64,000 bases of DNA from Rhodamnia argentea (GCF_020921035.1 NC_063154.1:1984001-2048000), one strand, 5' to 3'; shown: positions 15,250-28,650, counted from the stretch's first letter. A program made the numbers and translations. The notes: generated by a model from the sequence alone, not told the origin.

Positions 15250-15808
15250 CGGGCTAGTGGCAATAGCCAATTCAACCACTTTAACGTAGATGGTTCCTTA
15301 GTCGCGCAGGAAGCTCCGCGGGGTCGATCGCAGGTGTCCTCCGAGGCTCTTCAGGCGTGCTACTTGATGGATTTGCTAAAAAGATTCAAGCTTTATTGCC
15401 GATTCAAGCCGAGGCGACTGCTCTTGTGGAGGGGTTGAAAATCTTCGGATCCAGAAGCAAGGAGAAGCTATACCTTTGAGTCGGAGAGCAAAGTTTTGGT
15501 TGACGCTGTAATTGGAAGGGATATAATTCCATGGGAAATTGAGGCTCTCGTGCTGGAGGCCCGAGCCCATCTCTGCCATTTCAAGAACATATATGTGGCC
15601 CATTGTGGAAGACCTGCAAATCTGGTTTGCTGATAGGATAGGTAAAGCCCTTCGCTCGAATTCTCTACCAATTTTATGGTTGTCAAAACCTTCCAAACTT
15701 TATGGGACTTTCTATGTTGTGATGCCCCCACTTTGGGCTTGTCTTTTACGAACTCTAGATGATAAATAAAGGAAGTTAAGTTTACCCAAAAAAGAAAAAA
15801 AAAAAAAT
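15250..15808 (+). pseudogene. LINE RNase H (RVT_3) fragment with A-rich tail
   Basis: After frame corrections the + strand encodes FNVDGSLVA (about 15280), then LLDGFAKKIQALLPIQAEA and TALVEGLKIF (about 15362-15440), then SESKVLVDA and PWEIEALVLEARAHL (about 15480-15570). This is the DG...AEA...ESDSK signature of the RNase H domain ending plant non-LTR reverse transcriptases. At least one frameshift and a stop break it. An A-rich run at about 15784-15808 fits the 3' tail of a 5'-truncated LINE copy. Confidence 0.7.
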
Positions 15809-17038
15809 CCACCTCCAAGGGCCACGATCCATTTCTACGAGACAAGTGAAAGAACGAGAAGCAGGTTGTCGCTAATAGTTCCAGTTGTCGAAGCACCTAT
15901 CTTGATCTCTAAACTCGGTCTAGTCTCTCTTCGAACTGAGAAGATCCAGTTCTTTCGCTATGGCGAGCGACGTTGATTGCATGCCATAGCCGCGGCCACT
16001 ATCACATGGCCGCGTGAGCAATCATGGATTACTTTAAAGGCGACGAGGAAAGAGGTGCAAACTGATCTTTCTGCAAAGAATTTGTTGGTCGGCCCCTATC
16101 TTCTCTATCGTTTAGGGAACTAAACTTCCATCTGTTGGAAGTATTTTGCGCCCATGAATAAGGAAAACCACAGCCCATGTCATCAAATCGAAAGCAAGTC
16201 ACTTTTCGCTAGTTAAAAAAAAAAGATGTTTTTGCATTATATTCGTCGCTATTTGTTCTCCGATCACGGCATGTACATGTAATGACGATGAATACTATGT
16301 AATGAATCATATTTTCCATGTATAATTTGCAATAATTAAATGGGTACAAGACATGTTTTGGCTTCCGACCTAAGGCAAAACTTCACGAGTCACCTTGAAG
16401 ACTTAGATCAAACCTTATCTCTCTTAATACAACCTAAAAAGACAAAACTTAGTTTTTTTCCCTTCTCTTTACTGCAATAACATTCCCTCCTCAAAAACGA
16501 ACCACCGAAACCCTCTCTTATTGATTTAGACAGAGCAAAACCAGAAGGCATCTCCCAGAATTGTGGGGCTTAAAAACGATACATCAAAGCGAATCCAAGT
16601 AATCTCTGCCCCATTTCAAACACCGTCATTTCAAATTTAACAAAGAGACATAAGCATACGAACCCCTCGCTTCCCTGAGCTGTCCCATACTGCATGGCCT
16701 CGATTTGGTTGTTTGCACCGATGGATTTTGCCGGTTCTGCTACATGTGAAGCGACGGGACAAGAGAGCGCAGTGTCATTCTTTCATATGCTCCATAAAAA
16801 TTCTACTAAAACAGAAGAAAAAAATCATTAAATTCGTCACGAAAATTTGATGTTTGTTGCTAGTTAAACTGCTCCCGTGACCTGAAAAAAAAAATGGAAA
16901 GACGTTGCAATCCTCTGGCTCTTTGTCACGATCAAAATGGGGGTAGAGAGAGAGAGAGAGCACGTCCCAAGCCCTTGATTCTAACAATTTTGGCCATCTA
17001 TAGGGTTCGCTATTTCTAGACGAGTTTTTGTCTTTTGG
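15809..17038. other. Intergenic, no gene recognised
   Basis: No coding signal was found. A stretch at about 16345-16425 recurs in inverted orientation at about 37185-37265 (aggtgactcgtgaag core), an uncharacterised dispersed repeat. A short (GA)n tract lies at about 16945. Confidence 0.5.
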
Positions 17039-17046
17039 ATCACGAC

Positions 17047-18144
17047 TAGAGGTGGCAAAATGGGTTTAGAACCCATATTCAACCCATATTTGATGATGGT
17101 GGGTCAAAAATGGATTAGCTTATGTGCTTTAGTGGGTCATAAATGAGTTACTTAAAAATTTAATAGGTTCTAAATGGGTTTTAAATGAGTCATAAATAGG
17201 TTAGGCATAAATGAGTTAGGTAAGATAACTAGAGAGTCATAAATAATTTTTTATGAATATTTTTAAAAAAAATATGATTTTTTAATATTTTATTACTTTA
17301 TTATAACATTAATTTTTTTCTTTTCTTTATTTTCCTTTCTTTTCTTTCTATTTTCCTTTTTCTCCTGCCTTGCCCGCCACCGGTCGGCGACGGCCACCGG
17401 CTAGCCTAGGGCTAGCTCGGCTTGCCAAGATCCGGCGAGCCTCGAGATCGGCCGAGCTCTAGAGAGCCTCGAGGCTCGGCCGATCCAGGCGAGCTCGACC
17501 TCTCCCTAGGCGAACGAGCCTAGGCGAGCTCGGGCCTCGTCGGGATCCGGCCTCGAGTTCGCGGGTCGGGATAGGGGGAGCCTCGAGCTCGCCCGCCTCG
17601 GGTGAGCTCGGGGCTCATCTGGGATCCGGCCTCGAGCTCACCAACGAGGATCGGGCAACCTTGAGCTTACCTAGATCGATCTAGTAGAGGCTCGCCGAGA
17701 TGCGATCGGTTGTTGGCCTTCCCACCTTAGCTAAAGTCCCGAATACAAGCGGACGGAGGGAGGTTGCAGCGGAGTTGCAGAGTCACGGATGGAGGAGGGA
17801 AGTTGCGGGAACGAGGAGGAAGGAGGGAAAAAAGAAATAAAGAGAAAAGGAAATAAAAAATAAAAAATAAAAATAATTCATAAAATTTGTATTGTATGAT
17901 TTGATTAAATATCATTTTTTTATCAAATTATAAAAAAATAAGTATTGTATGATTTGGTTAAATATAGAATGTTTAAGAAATACGGGTCGGGTATGGATCG
18001 TGTACGTGTCGGGTCGGGTATGGGTCAATGAATTTGCATTGGATGAATACGGGTCAAAACGGGTTAAATTGGACAATATGGATCGGACCATATTCAACCC
18101 GACCCAAACCCGACCCAACCCCACCCACCCATTTGTCACCTCTA
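17047..18144. mobile_element. hAT-type non-autonomous element
   Basis: The element is 1098 bp. It begins tagaggtggcaaaatgggt and ends with the inverted acccatttgtcacctcta. Flanking 8-bp repeats match at 7 of 8 positions (atcacgac at 17039-17046, gtcacgac at 18145-18152), typical of hAT insertions. Subterminal gggtc-type words repeat in both arms. The core (about 17370-17700) is unusually GC-rich, built of gagctcgg and gcctcgag words. No transposase. Confidence 0.8.
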
Positions 18145-18195
18145 GTCACGACCCGCAACACGGATGAGGCTAAAATCACGCATTCCTCTTTAGCC

Positions 18196-18359
18196 CTTGG
18201 TCTATGCATGTCACATGCATTCCATGACCGCACCGAGTACCGTGGAGGGGAGATATCGTATGTGATAACAATTGTTGTGATATGAGAGCCATTGCTCATT
18301 TCATTGGGAAGCCCTAAGTTCTACATTTCTTGTTTTTGTCAACATTCACATTACTTAAC
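18196..18359. repeat. Dispersed repeat, second copy at 5812-5976
   Basis: It matches 5812-5976 closely in the same orientation, and in both places a foldback left arm follows directly. No coding potential. Confidence 0.65.
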
Positions 18360-18903
18360 GGAAGATTGTCTAGAAAATCCTAAATCTATTACACTTTTAC
18401 TGATTCGGTCCTAAACTTTTAAATTTGGCCAATTGAGTTTATCCGACCAATTTTAGCAGAAAATCGCTGATGTGAGCGCCGGTAGTGACACGTTGGAAGG
18501 CCGGCATTGACTTAGACAATTTGTAATGATGTTATAATATTTTGTCCTTTTCGTTTTCTTTTCTTTTCTTTCCTTTTCTTTGTTTTTTTTTTCCTTAACA
18601 TCTCCGTTTGGCGACCTCCATCCAACCATTACCGGCCATAGTTATTAAAAAAAAAATAGAAAATAAAAGAAAAATAAGAAATTCGAAAACTATTAATGTC
18701 ATTTGTTAATATACTCCATGTTAGTGCCGATTGTGTCACGTACGACGACCGATATCCATTTCATCGATTTCCAATCAAAATTGGCTAGATGGACTCCAAT
18801 GATAGAACGTAAAATGGTTTAGGAGTCAATTGACAAAATTAAATGATTTAGAGCTGAATTGAAAAAAGTGCAATGTATCAAGAATTTTTTGGACAATTCT
18901 TCC
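18360..18903. mobile_element. Foldback (MULE-like) element, reference copy
   Basis: Left arm (about 18360-18530) begins ggaagattgtctagaaaatcc and contains the words gtcctaaac, caattgag, gaccaatttta, gaaatcgctgatgtg and cacgttgg. The right arm (about 18720-18903) carries the same words inverted (cgatttccaatc, ggactcaa, ggacaatt). Between them lies a pyrimidine run followed by a purine run. The flanks share a short ttactta/ctactta repeat, compatible with a worn target duplication. Related copies in this window are at 5977, 31660, 46637, 54860, 57691 and 63699. Confidence 0.6.
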
Positions 18904-20145
18904 TACTACTTACATGCCGGATGTTTACATACATGGTAATAATTCACTCTTGATTGTGCATAAGTAGTACCGCGGTTGTCAACCCAATTGAGATGCGGTC
19001 ACATGATGAATGTGGTGACTCAAAAGTGGAGAGAATTATTAAAAAAATCATAAACCTATTACAATTGTTTCAATTCAGTCTTGAACCTTAGTTATACGTC
19101 ACTGTCATAAAGCTCTCTACATTTTCTTTTTTCGATACTTTGGTATGTATTCTTTGAGGATGTCTTCGCGGAAGTAACTCAAAGATGGGCAATAGGGGTG
19201 AGTAGTCCTAGGTTCCATACAAGTTTCACTTGAAAAGTGAAACCTACTAATCAGAACAGATTCTTCATTTTTTTGAACCTAGAACCTACCTTGTCACAAG
19301 TTTCAAGGTCAATTCTAGGTTCTACCATGATTTCACTTATATTTTTAATTGAATTATTGCAATAAAAATCATCACGTTTAATGACTACCATTTGCTACAA
19401 CAACCTACTGACCACAACTTATATTTAGTCACATGATTAATTATGATACATTACCAAAATAAAAGTTGCAATCATAAATATCGCCGTAAATGGAAGTTCG
19501 GACTATTGATATAGGATTACACACTCACCACCGGACGATATGGAAAACCGTAAGATCGCACAAATATATATATCAAGAAAAATACAAAAACTTGTTACGG
19601 GTTTCATCTACCCGGAATATAGAACCTACTCATCGTAACGGGTTCCTCGATTTTTAAAACCTAAAACTTACCTTTCATACCTTGAAACCTGGAATCAAAT
19701 CTGTTCCCAAAGATTCTGGTTCCAAGTTCTAAATTCTACTTTGGAACCATTCTTAGTCCTAATTAGCGATACAAAAAACTAGAGGAGAGGCAAAATAGTA
19801 TTTTCGGATCAGTTGCCAAATAAAACTCCTCAACAAAACATTCGTCCGAGAAAAGACAAAGTAATATAGCTGTCCAAAGCACAAGGCACTCGTTTGTTTG
19901 CAAGCGTAAACCCTAGGCAACAGTGGATGATGTGTGATACGCTTTGGAAAAGTGTCACGACTTATGGAAAACGACCTTTGAGTCCCCTAGTCCTCGAGAT
20001 CGAGAGAGAGGGAGATTACATGCACGCCTCATGAAAACGACTTCCTTACTCTCGTCTAAACTTCTCGGTACGGTCTTAAACATATTAATCACTTTCATCT
20101 CCACGTTTCGGTGAGTATCGAATACCTAAAACTTCCAGAATTCCC
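18904..20145. other. Intergenic with degraded GGTTCC-type hAT relic
   Basis: About 19190-19760 begins with taggggtgag and is rich in aacctac and ggttcc words, like the intact nested element at 57780. Its right end is degraded and no target duplication is visible. Nothing else was recognised. Confidence 0.4.
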
Positions 20146-20589
20146 ATGTTCTTATCACCATACTTAATGCTCTTTAAATCATCATTTACTTACTCTCAAG
20201 TCGTCATGTCTTCCCATGCAGAGCAGAAGCAGCACTTATCGTCTCAGCTTCTGCGCCATTTTTCTTTCTCTCTTTCTTTCGTTTTCTCTGTTCAGTGTCG
20301 GGTCGTTACATTTGCATGTGAATGTACTTTTCCCAAAGAGCAAGTCACGTGTGCTTTGCCAGCGGAGTTAGAAGAATCCTATACTACCGATGTACATGCA
20401 GATGAAGCTCGCCATGACATAAGAAATAACCTCAAAAATAGTTTTGAAAATATCAGCAAAATCAAGAAGAGAAAAAGGGTTTGTAATATGCCTTGGCTTG
20501 TTTTCTTATGGGATTTCGTTTTCATTTTTATAATAATATGGAATGTCACGGGAAGCATTTCTGAATTCAGCTATGCTTTCATTCCATGA

Positions 20590-22704
20590 TTGGGCCCTAA
20601 GATATATTCCTTTCAGGGATTTATTTTGTCCCGTTGCTCGATAAATAAATAAATAAAATTACAAGTAGACACAAAAACGTGTACACGTCAGCAATGCACC
20701 ATCACTTTTGCTTCAATACATTAAAATTAGAGAAGACATTGCGTCTCCATAATTGTGGCACGCTGCGGAGGTGTCCATTAGTGTCGCCACGCTCAAAATA
20801 ATTTGTGCTACATGCGACGTCGCACGTTGTCAAACAATGTCATTATGAGAGCATAATCGTCTGAAGAGAATCTTCCCCGTCTCCAACAATTTTGCGGGCA
20901 GCAAGGGATTCGACAAGGATAACTGTCCTACGTGTCATTTGATGGAAAACAAGCTTGGCATGCTCAGCACTTAGAAGATTTTAAGCTACTTAGTCTATTT
21001 TAGATAAGAATAATAAAGCGAAAGAGAGAATTACAAAATTTATGTATATCTTAATGTATCATAATGAAAATTACATCAGCCCATTTATAGATTTTATCAT
21101 ACGACTATCAAAGGTAATATATATAGATCAAGATATGCACAGTCAAATAGAGATATTCATACAATCTTGAGAGATATAGAAAACCATCAGAAATATCCTA
21201 ATTATGTCTAATATAAATCGTAGAAAGTTGTGCTAATTATCTCTAACACTCTTTTTTGGGTCTGTATCTCTAGCACTTTTAATGACTCTGCGTTTGTACC
21301 TTCTTTTGGGCAATGATTGCCTAGTAAGGTACGTGCATGTGACGTTAATGATATACAGATTGGTTCACAAGGATGATGTGACAAGCCCTGAGCATACACA
21401 ACAGCTGAACAAGCAAGTTATCTTCTAGCGCCCCACAAATTTTCGGCACATTGCTTTTAACGTAACAGTCGGGATGGTATGATGTTCTATCGAACTGCTC
21501 ATGCTTATCATTTCTCAGTTTTATTTGATAACTAGTGATCAGGCATGCCCTATCACGGAGAGAGAAGATGAGTAGTTCTTAAGGAAGTGAATGAACAGTG
21601 GGAAGTCACTAATGAAAAGTTTAGAAATGAATTGCAATGACTACAATAAATTTAGGATTTTTTTTGTACTTTCCCCCATTTACAAGTGTTCAGCCAAACA
21701 ATTTTCCATTTTGTAGGTGGATACAAATGGCATTGAGGTACAAATATATGTACAAAATTATTCTAACTTGAACTTATTCTACTGACTACTCGTGCCCTCG
21801 CTTTCTACTACACTCGATTGAACTAACACAAGGTTTTCCTCACATGTGCTATGCGAAAGGGAAAAAAAAAAAACACATTGAATTCAACAAGGAGAGATTG
21901 ACCCGTGACGCTCTTTAGGAACGGGCATCACACATCATGTCGTTGATTGATATGATGTGTGGCAATCAATAACAACATATCATCTCAATATATTTATGTT
22001 CAAAATAATAAATGAAAAAGATACGATATGTCAATTTGAAAATTGCGATATACCATTGCGTACACTAATTACCGAAATATTTCGTTGTTAGGCAGGGGCA
22101 ACCACCATTCTCTGGATTTTGGCATGCTGAGGAACTTGGCAGTCTCTCCAGAATTTCCTGGGAGAACTAACTACTAAGCTCATATGATGAATCTAAAACA
22201 TAATGGCAAATCAATCACCTTGATAAGCACCTTCCAATTCCAAGGCCCATCTTTTCAATCCTTTTTGTTCTGTTCACCTTTTTAGAATGTCTTGTTAATG
22301 ATGAATTTCTTGGCGGAGTACTGAGTTTTCTTCCTCGTTTTGCATCATGCGCGAATTGGGACAGAAATTGATGGGCAGGGCGAATCACAGCCTAATAGAT
22401 GTGAGAAAAAGTGAGAAGACAAATTGCTTTTCTGGTTCGAATTGTATTTTTCCTCATCTTTTTCTCGAAACCTCATCATGCTCATGACCTTCAACACACC
22501 TCATTGGACAATGTACCCAAGCCTCCTGTGTTGTCAGATGTTCAATCATGCTCCAAAGAAATCTTTTGGGCGGAGATAATAAGACAAAGCGGATTTGTGG
22601 TATCCCAGAAGAAATTAAACAGCATTATTGGGATATATATATATTTTTTTTTAGACATAAGCCCCATTATTCTCACAAAATAATTCAACATAATGCAACT
22701 ATAG
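20590..22704. other. Intergenic, no gene recognised
   Basis: AT-rich DNA with scattered short frames of no recognisable family. No inverted ends, RNA genes or tandem arrays were seen. Confidence 0.5.
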
Positions 22705-23570
22705 TGTTAACGATATTCTGATGCTTACTTGATTTGGGTATATCTCTCAGGATTATGCACCTATAGCTTTTAACAATGCATATCCTTGATTGAATTATGT
22801 TTATTTTTTTATGCTAAATAGTTATCCAATAGAATTTATAAATAGGCTCATGTACTAATTATCAATACATATAGAAATATACATAAAATTCTCAATTCTT
22901 ATCTTACACATTGTTCTTAACTTAATATCACAGCCTCCTTTCCTAGTGCATGCATCCCGATGCATTGCCAAGTCAACCTTTTTTTTCTAGTGGAGGTATC
23001 ATAGTCACGCTAACTATATTCGGCCGCGTTTGTTCAGTTACTGTTCCGATAGCAAAGTCGACTACAAACGACACATGCTATTCTACTTCAACAAAAAAAG
23101 TCGACCGCATAGGACGCATGTTGTTGGCCTCCGATTCTTGACTTTTCACTTCTCATTTCAAAAAGTCGACACCACCACCAAACTCACCGCCATTAGATGA
23201 GTGGCATATTGAACTCTCATCGTCAGCGGAAGCTTGGACACATCACATGCGCCACCATGCATTGTCCCGCCTCAAATCCCAATCAAAGATTTTGTGACAT
23301 TATTCGCATTTTCTTTCAAACTTGTGTTAATTTGTTTTAACCCACCTTGCATTTGAGGGGATGTTAACCATAATAGGATATTTACTTGATGCTGCATATC
23401 TCTTAGGATTATGCATATATTTTCTTTCATAGTGCATGTCCTTGAATAATTATTTTTTATATTATGTTTATTTTATTACTTCAAATAGTTATCTACAAAA
23501 ATCCTATTTATCAATACATATTGAAATATACATAAATTTCTCAATTTTTATCTTCAGCATAATTCTTAAC
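22705..23570 (+). mobile_element. TRIM-like miniature LTR retroelement
   Basis: Two direct repeats of about 210 bp, 22705-22921 and 23362-23570, both begin TGTTAAC and both end near attcttaac. Just inside the first repeat, 22923-22935 reads taatatcacagcc, close to the initiator tRNA-Met primer site TGGTATCAGAGC. Immediately before the second repeat is a purine tract (gagggga, 23355-23361). The internal part is only about 440 bp and encodes no gag or pol. The repeats have diverged considerably, so the copy is old. No clean 5-bp target duplication was found. Confidence 0.6.
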
Positions 23571-23963
23571 TTATGATGAGTAGTTGGAGTTTGAAATTTT
23601 CATGAGACGGATGTGAACGCGTCTTATATGTTTAATCACTCTTATACAATATTGAACATTTAAAAAAATATGTAACTTTAGTGTCCACGAATATAAAATA
23701 TGAATAAGTATGTCGGCTCATTCATGACCGAGTCAATTGGACTTCCCACAACGCCGGAAAAGTTACTATTTTTAAAGAGCACGGCCATAGCTGGAGGCCT
23801 ATATGTACAGTAGAGATCCGCACACCACCACTTTTGAGATTTATATTCGTGTCATGGTCAACTTAAAAATTCTATGTGAATAATTCAAAATGCAAACAAA
23901 AGTATTTCGTCATGGAATTAGTGCAGCTACTACAAATAAAAGCTATGTAAATACACAATCCGT

Positions 23964-25113
23964 TAGAGGTGACAAAATGGGTCTATAACCCATATTCAAC
24001 CCATATTTGATAGTGGTGGGTCAAAAATGGGTTAGTTTAAGTGCTTAAATGGGTTATTTAGAAATCTAATGGGTTCTAAATGAGTCATAAATGGGTCAAG
24101 TAAAACAACTATCTTAAGAGAGTTATAAATAAATTTTATGAATATTTCAAAAAAAAAATTGAACTTTTAATATTTTATTATAATATTAATTTTTTTTTCT
24201 TTTTTTTTTGTCACTAGCCGGCAACGGCCACCGACGAGCTTAGGGCGAGCTCAACCGGCCGAGATCTAGCAAGCCTCGAGGCTCGGCCTAGGGCCGGCGA
24301 CGGCCACCGGCGAGGGCGAGCTTGGCCGGCTAAGATCTAGCAAGCCTTAAGGTTCGGCCGAGCGTCGGCGAGCTCAAGGCTCGGCCGATCTAGGTGAGTC
24401 AAAGCTCGGCCTAAGCGTACGAGCCTAGGTGAGCTCGAGTCGCCAGCCGGGATCCAATTCGGGCAAGCTCGTATGAGCCTAGGTGAGCTCGAGGCTTGTC
24501 GGGATTTGGCCTCGAGTTGCCGGTTGGAATCGAGTGAGCCTCAAGCTCGCCGACATCGGGTGAGCTCGAGGCTAGTTGGGATCCGGCCTCGAGTCGCCAA
24601 CCCGAATCGAGTGAGCCTCGCCGAGAAGCGGTCGGTTGCTGAGCTTCCCATCATCATCGAAGCCTTGAATACCGGCCGACGGAGGAGAGAGGTTGTAGCC
24701 GGAGTTGCGGACGTAGGTCCGCAGACGAAGAAGGAAGGAGAAAGGAGGAAGGAGAAAAAAAACCAAAAAAGAAAAAGAAGAAAAATAAAAGATAAAATAA
24801 AATTAAAATTAAAAACTTTTTTTGTAGCGAAATTAAAAACATTTTATAAAATTACAAAATTTTAAAAATATATATAATTAAAAAATTTCACAAAATTTGT
24901 ATTGTATGATTTAGTTAAATATCATTTTTTTTTTATCTAGTATGATTTGGTTTAATATATAATTGTTTAAGAAATACGGGTCGGGTATGGGTCGGGTGGG
25001 GTATGGGTCATTGAATTTGCATTGGATAAATATGGGTCAAAATGGGTTAATATGAGTCGGACCATATTCAACCCAACCCAAACGCGACCCGACCCACCCA
25101 TTTGACACTTCTA
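23964..25113. mobile_element. hAT-type non-autonomous element (relative of 17047)
   Basis: The element is 1150 bp with ends tagaggtgacaaaatgggt and the inverted acccatttgacacttcta. A perfect 8-bp duplication, caatccgt, flanks it (23956-23963 and 25114-25121). Like the element at 17047 it has gggtc-rich arms and a GC-rich core (about 24220-24640) of gagctcg words, so both belong to one family. No transposase; open frames in the core are compositional. Confidence 0.9.
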
Positions 25114-25129
25114 CAATCCGTATATAAGC

Positions 25130-25651
25130 AGGTTAATACCATGGAAAACCCCAACCTGATATATCTGCGACAAATTTACCCCAAACTATTTTTTTTACCA
25201 CAAAAAAAAAAATCAAACCGATACATTTGTGATAAATTTAACTCAAACTATTTTTTTGACCACCAAAAATCCTAAATTGAAACTTTTGTGATAAATTTAA
25301 CCTAAACTAATTTTGTTGACTGAAAAATCTCTAACCGGTACACTCGTAACAAATTTACCATCCATTAAATTAGATTAAGACCACGAAAAATCCCGAATTG
25401 ATAAACTTGTGATAAACAGAGGGTAAAAATCCTAAACCGATACACCCGTAAATTGTCACATGTCGACCAACTTAGCAATTTGAAGATTAGATTTAACAAA
25501 AACTAACAAAGGGTAAATTTGTCACAGGTGTACTAATTTTGGTTAAATTTGTCACAAGTGTACAAATTTAGGATTTTTAGTGGTCAAAAAAATAATTTGG
25601 GATAAATTTATCATAGAGGTACCGGTTTGGGATTTTCCGTGGTATTAACCC
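25130..25651. mobile_element. Foldback MULE-type element, non-autonomous
   Basis: The element is 522 bp. Its left end has ggttaataccatgg and its right end the inverted ccgtggtattaacc; inverted similarity continues inward for over 100 bp (gacaaattta words). A perfect 9-bp repeat, tatataagc, flanks it (25121-25129 and 25652-25660). It sits directly against the target duplication of the hAT element at 23964, so two insertions landed side by side. Confidence 0.85.
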
Positions 25652-25660
25652 TATATAAGC

Positions 25661-28650
25661 TAACGTACATAAGTTCCACTATCTATAGGAGAAGTAACGC
25701 TATGAATACTAAAACTCTCTTTATTATATTTTTTAATTAAATTATGATTTGTTGAATGTCACACTAAATGTTCAAAATAAGAGAGATTCATATGGAAAGC
25801 AATTATATAATCTAACGTGATTTGCTATAGGAAAATGCTGCCCCGACAGTACTATCGGGGATAATACAATCTCAACCGTAGATCCACATAATATCATCAT
25901 GTGTTTCACATAGAGCACTCATTGATTGAGAAATCGTGTGGTAAAAAATAACTAACAATCTTGTCAAGATGTCGGGTTAGCAGCTACCTTTGCTATATGA
26001 CTTAACAAATAGAATTCGGTAAAAATATTAGTGTAGCAGCATTTCTCCTATGTGCGAAATCCAATATCATGAGTTGGTACACTTAATTATTTTTCTCTCC
26101 TTCTTTACAGCCGTAAAGTAAGCGGTAAAATTATATGAGAAACTACTTTTTACAAGAGGTAATTGACCTAGCTGCTGACTCTCTTAGAATCTAAAAGCCC
26201 TAAAGAGTATTGCTGCAACTTAGGGGAAGGCAAAGGGGCTAGAGATTGGCGCAGGACTGTAATGCATCGAGAGAGCAATTGTTTTGTAGTAATGATTAAT
26301 GGGCACACATGTGAATAGATGGGTACGTGATTTGTCTTTGAGGAATGTAGACAATGTTGGAACCAAAACAGAGAGAGAGAGAGAGAGACCTCCAAAGTTA
26401 CTTGGCAAAGCAAACGCAAACAAGAAAAGAGAAAGGGGAAAAAAAACAGAAGAAAAAATTGTTTTTGGGTGTATCTTTTAAAGGTATCTCGTGATGCATT
26501 CATTTATTAGAGCTGGCTATTCACAGCCTTTGTTTTTTGTACATTCACTGTTGGTGGGATCTCTGTGCATGCCCTCTCTGTACCTCAACGGGAGGCTAAT
26601 GCGTGCAGATAAGGACACAGCTCGTGCATGGGCGGCATTAAATTTCAAAAGGTACTCAAGATGAAGAACCCAATGCCTAATCAATGAAACCCTAATTGGT
26701 GAAACCAATATGGCTTTGCTTCCCTTCGCAATTTCGTTTCTTTATGGTCCATTAGTTTGCTTCAAAAGGGCATGAATCACAAGCAATTAATGAACCTACG
26801 GAAGGGTAGTTTGTGATCAAGAAGCATAGAAAAAGATCTAGAATGATAAGATGATGAGGAAGTTCATCTCTCCCACGAGGTTCATGTCTCGACACGATTG
26901 TACTTTAGGGTAGCGTATGCCTTTCTCTTTTTCACTAGGGTTTTTTCATCTGTGCATGGATGGTGCTCTCCAAGTACGTATCCAGCACTAGCCATTCCTC
27001 AAGCAATAACAAGATGTGGAACGAGATGCCATTCTTGAAACTTCTAGCGGGCGCGATAGGCAAAGAAGAGATACTTTTCTTCCTTGTTTTCAGGAAGAGA
27101 GAGCTTGAATTCTCCTGCTTTACTACTGAAACTTCTGTTTAATTATGGACGAGAGGTGATGGAAAAGGTGTCGTGGAATGGCACGTGAGGATAGACAGAG
27201 AGAGAGAGGACAAAAGGTGACGGCTGGAGAGAGAGAGAGAGAGAGGGAGAGATGAAAAGGTCCCGTGAGGAGAATTTGGAGGCATTCCTGAATCACAACT
27301 ACAACATCCAATTCTTTGGTGGCTTCCGCTCCTCTTCTTCACTCCTTCCGATGGCCAAATTCCTTTCTCCATCCCCCCCAAACTCAATCACCACCCTTTC
27401 CTTTCACGAGCTAATCATCCCCCACTTTCCTCTCTTCCCCATTATGCCCCTCCCTTTTTCTCTCCTTTTCCTACCTCTATAGATTTTTTGTTGGAAGAGG
27501 TGGCTTCCCCTCCTTTTCCGATAATACTGTCGAGTTATTTCGACTATACGATCTCCAAATCAATAAGTCATTTATGCAAAGCATGTGATAATAGTGTGTG
27601 AATTTATGATTGAAATTATTCTGTCATTGAAGCATTTCCCTTTTTCATTTCTAGATGGGATTTGCAACTCAAGCTCGTTTAGAGATTTAAGAGGAAGTTA
27701 ATGATCTTTTCGTAATGAGGCAAGACTTTTTGCCAATTCCAAATCAATTGGTCAACAGACAACACGGTGAATCATAAAGTAAGATGCATAATGGGTTTGT
27801 TTGTACAAGAAATGGGCTATACTATAGGATGTACCGACTTATCTGTAGATAACCGGAGTAAATCTCATGAGATGATAATCGATCAAAATCAGAAATCTCG
27901 AGTATAATTTGTAACTATCAAAATTGCAACGAGATTGGCTCAGCTCAACTTCAACTGAAAGTTGTGCTAGATCAAAAGGAAGATTGCCCGAAAAAGATTT
28001 CAGTTTAATGAGTTCCACTCTCACGAAGTTTTGCCCAATTAAACATGTTTGAAGACGAGAAATAAGGGGAGAGGTGTTGTAATGGCTTTGTCCGTACAAA
28101 TTTTCAGTAATATCTTATGTGCTAATGCAGATATGAATATTTTTGACATATGGTATAATATATTATTGGTTTGTGAATATTTTTACAGTTGGTTGTTCTT
28201 TGACGAATGAAACACCACATCGTGAATAAATACAATTTTGGCAGGAATTTTTCCCATCATATACTAATCCTTTTCCTTTCGATGCACTCTTTTTCATAGT
28301 GGTTCTTAAAAAGTAATTATGTAATTTATAGGTAATAAGCTGACCATGCATCTTTTTATAAAATGTGGAAAATTCCATCACACTTCAATTTCGTGAAGAA
28401 AGGATAACATTGTAAATTCACGGATACAATCAAAATACTGTATTTTGCTTGTGAAGCAACTGAGGCAGACATGTGGACTGCAAACGGGGGACTAGTATAG
28501 ATTCGAGAGCTCTCGTTCCCCTCTTTAAACAGCCTCGGAGCTTGCAGTCTCAGAGTGAACAAAGGGGGATTACAGAAAGAAAACGAATTTGATTCCGAGA
28601 GCTTGAAGATAAAAGGAAGGAGGAGAAGGAAAGAAGGCAGAGAAGATAGC
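25661..28650. other. Intergenic, no gene recognised
   Basis: It holds GA microsatellites at about 26370-26388 and 27190-27250 and otherwise unremarkable AT-rich DNA. The last few hundred bases, with a purine-rich leader near 28560-28650, are the probable promoter and 5' UTR of the gene starting at 28651. Confidence 0.5.

Noticed and set aside
20146..20589. 147-codon open frame on + with a hydrophobic C-terminal segment
   Set aside because: No recognisable family, low-complexity Ser/Phe composition, no splice or promoter context. It is probably a chance frame.
24473..24865. 130-codon open frame on +
   Set aside because: Lies wholly in the GC-rich core of the hAT-type element at 23964. Its Arg/Lys-rich translation reflects composition.
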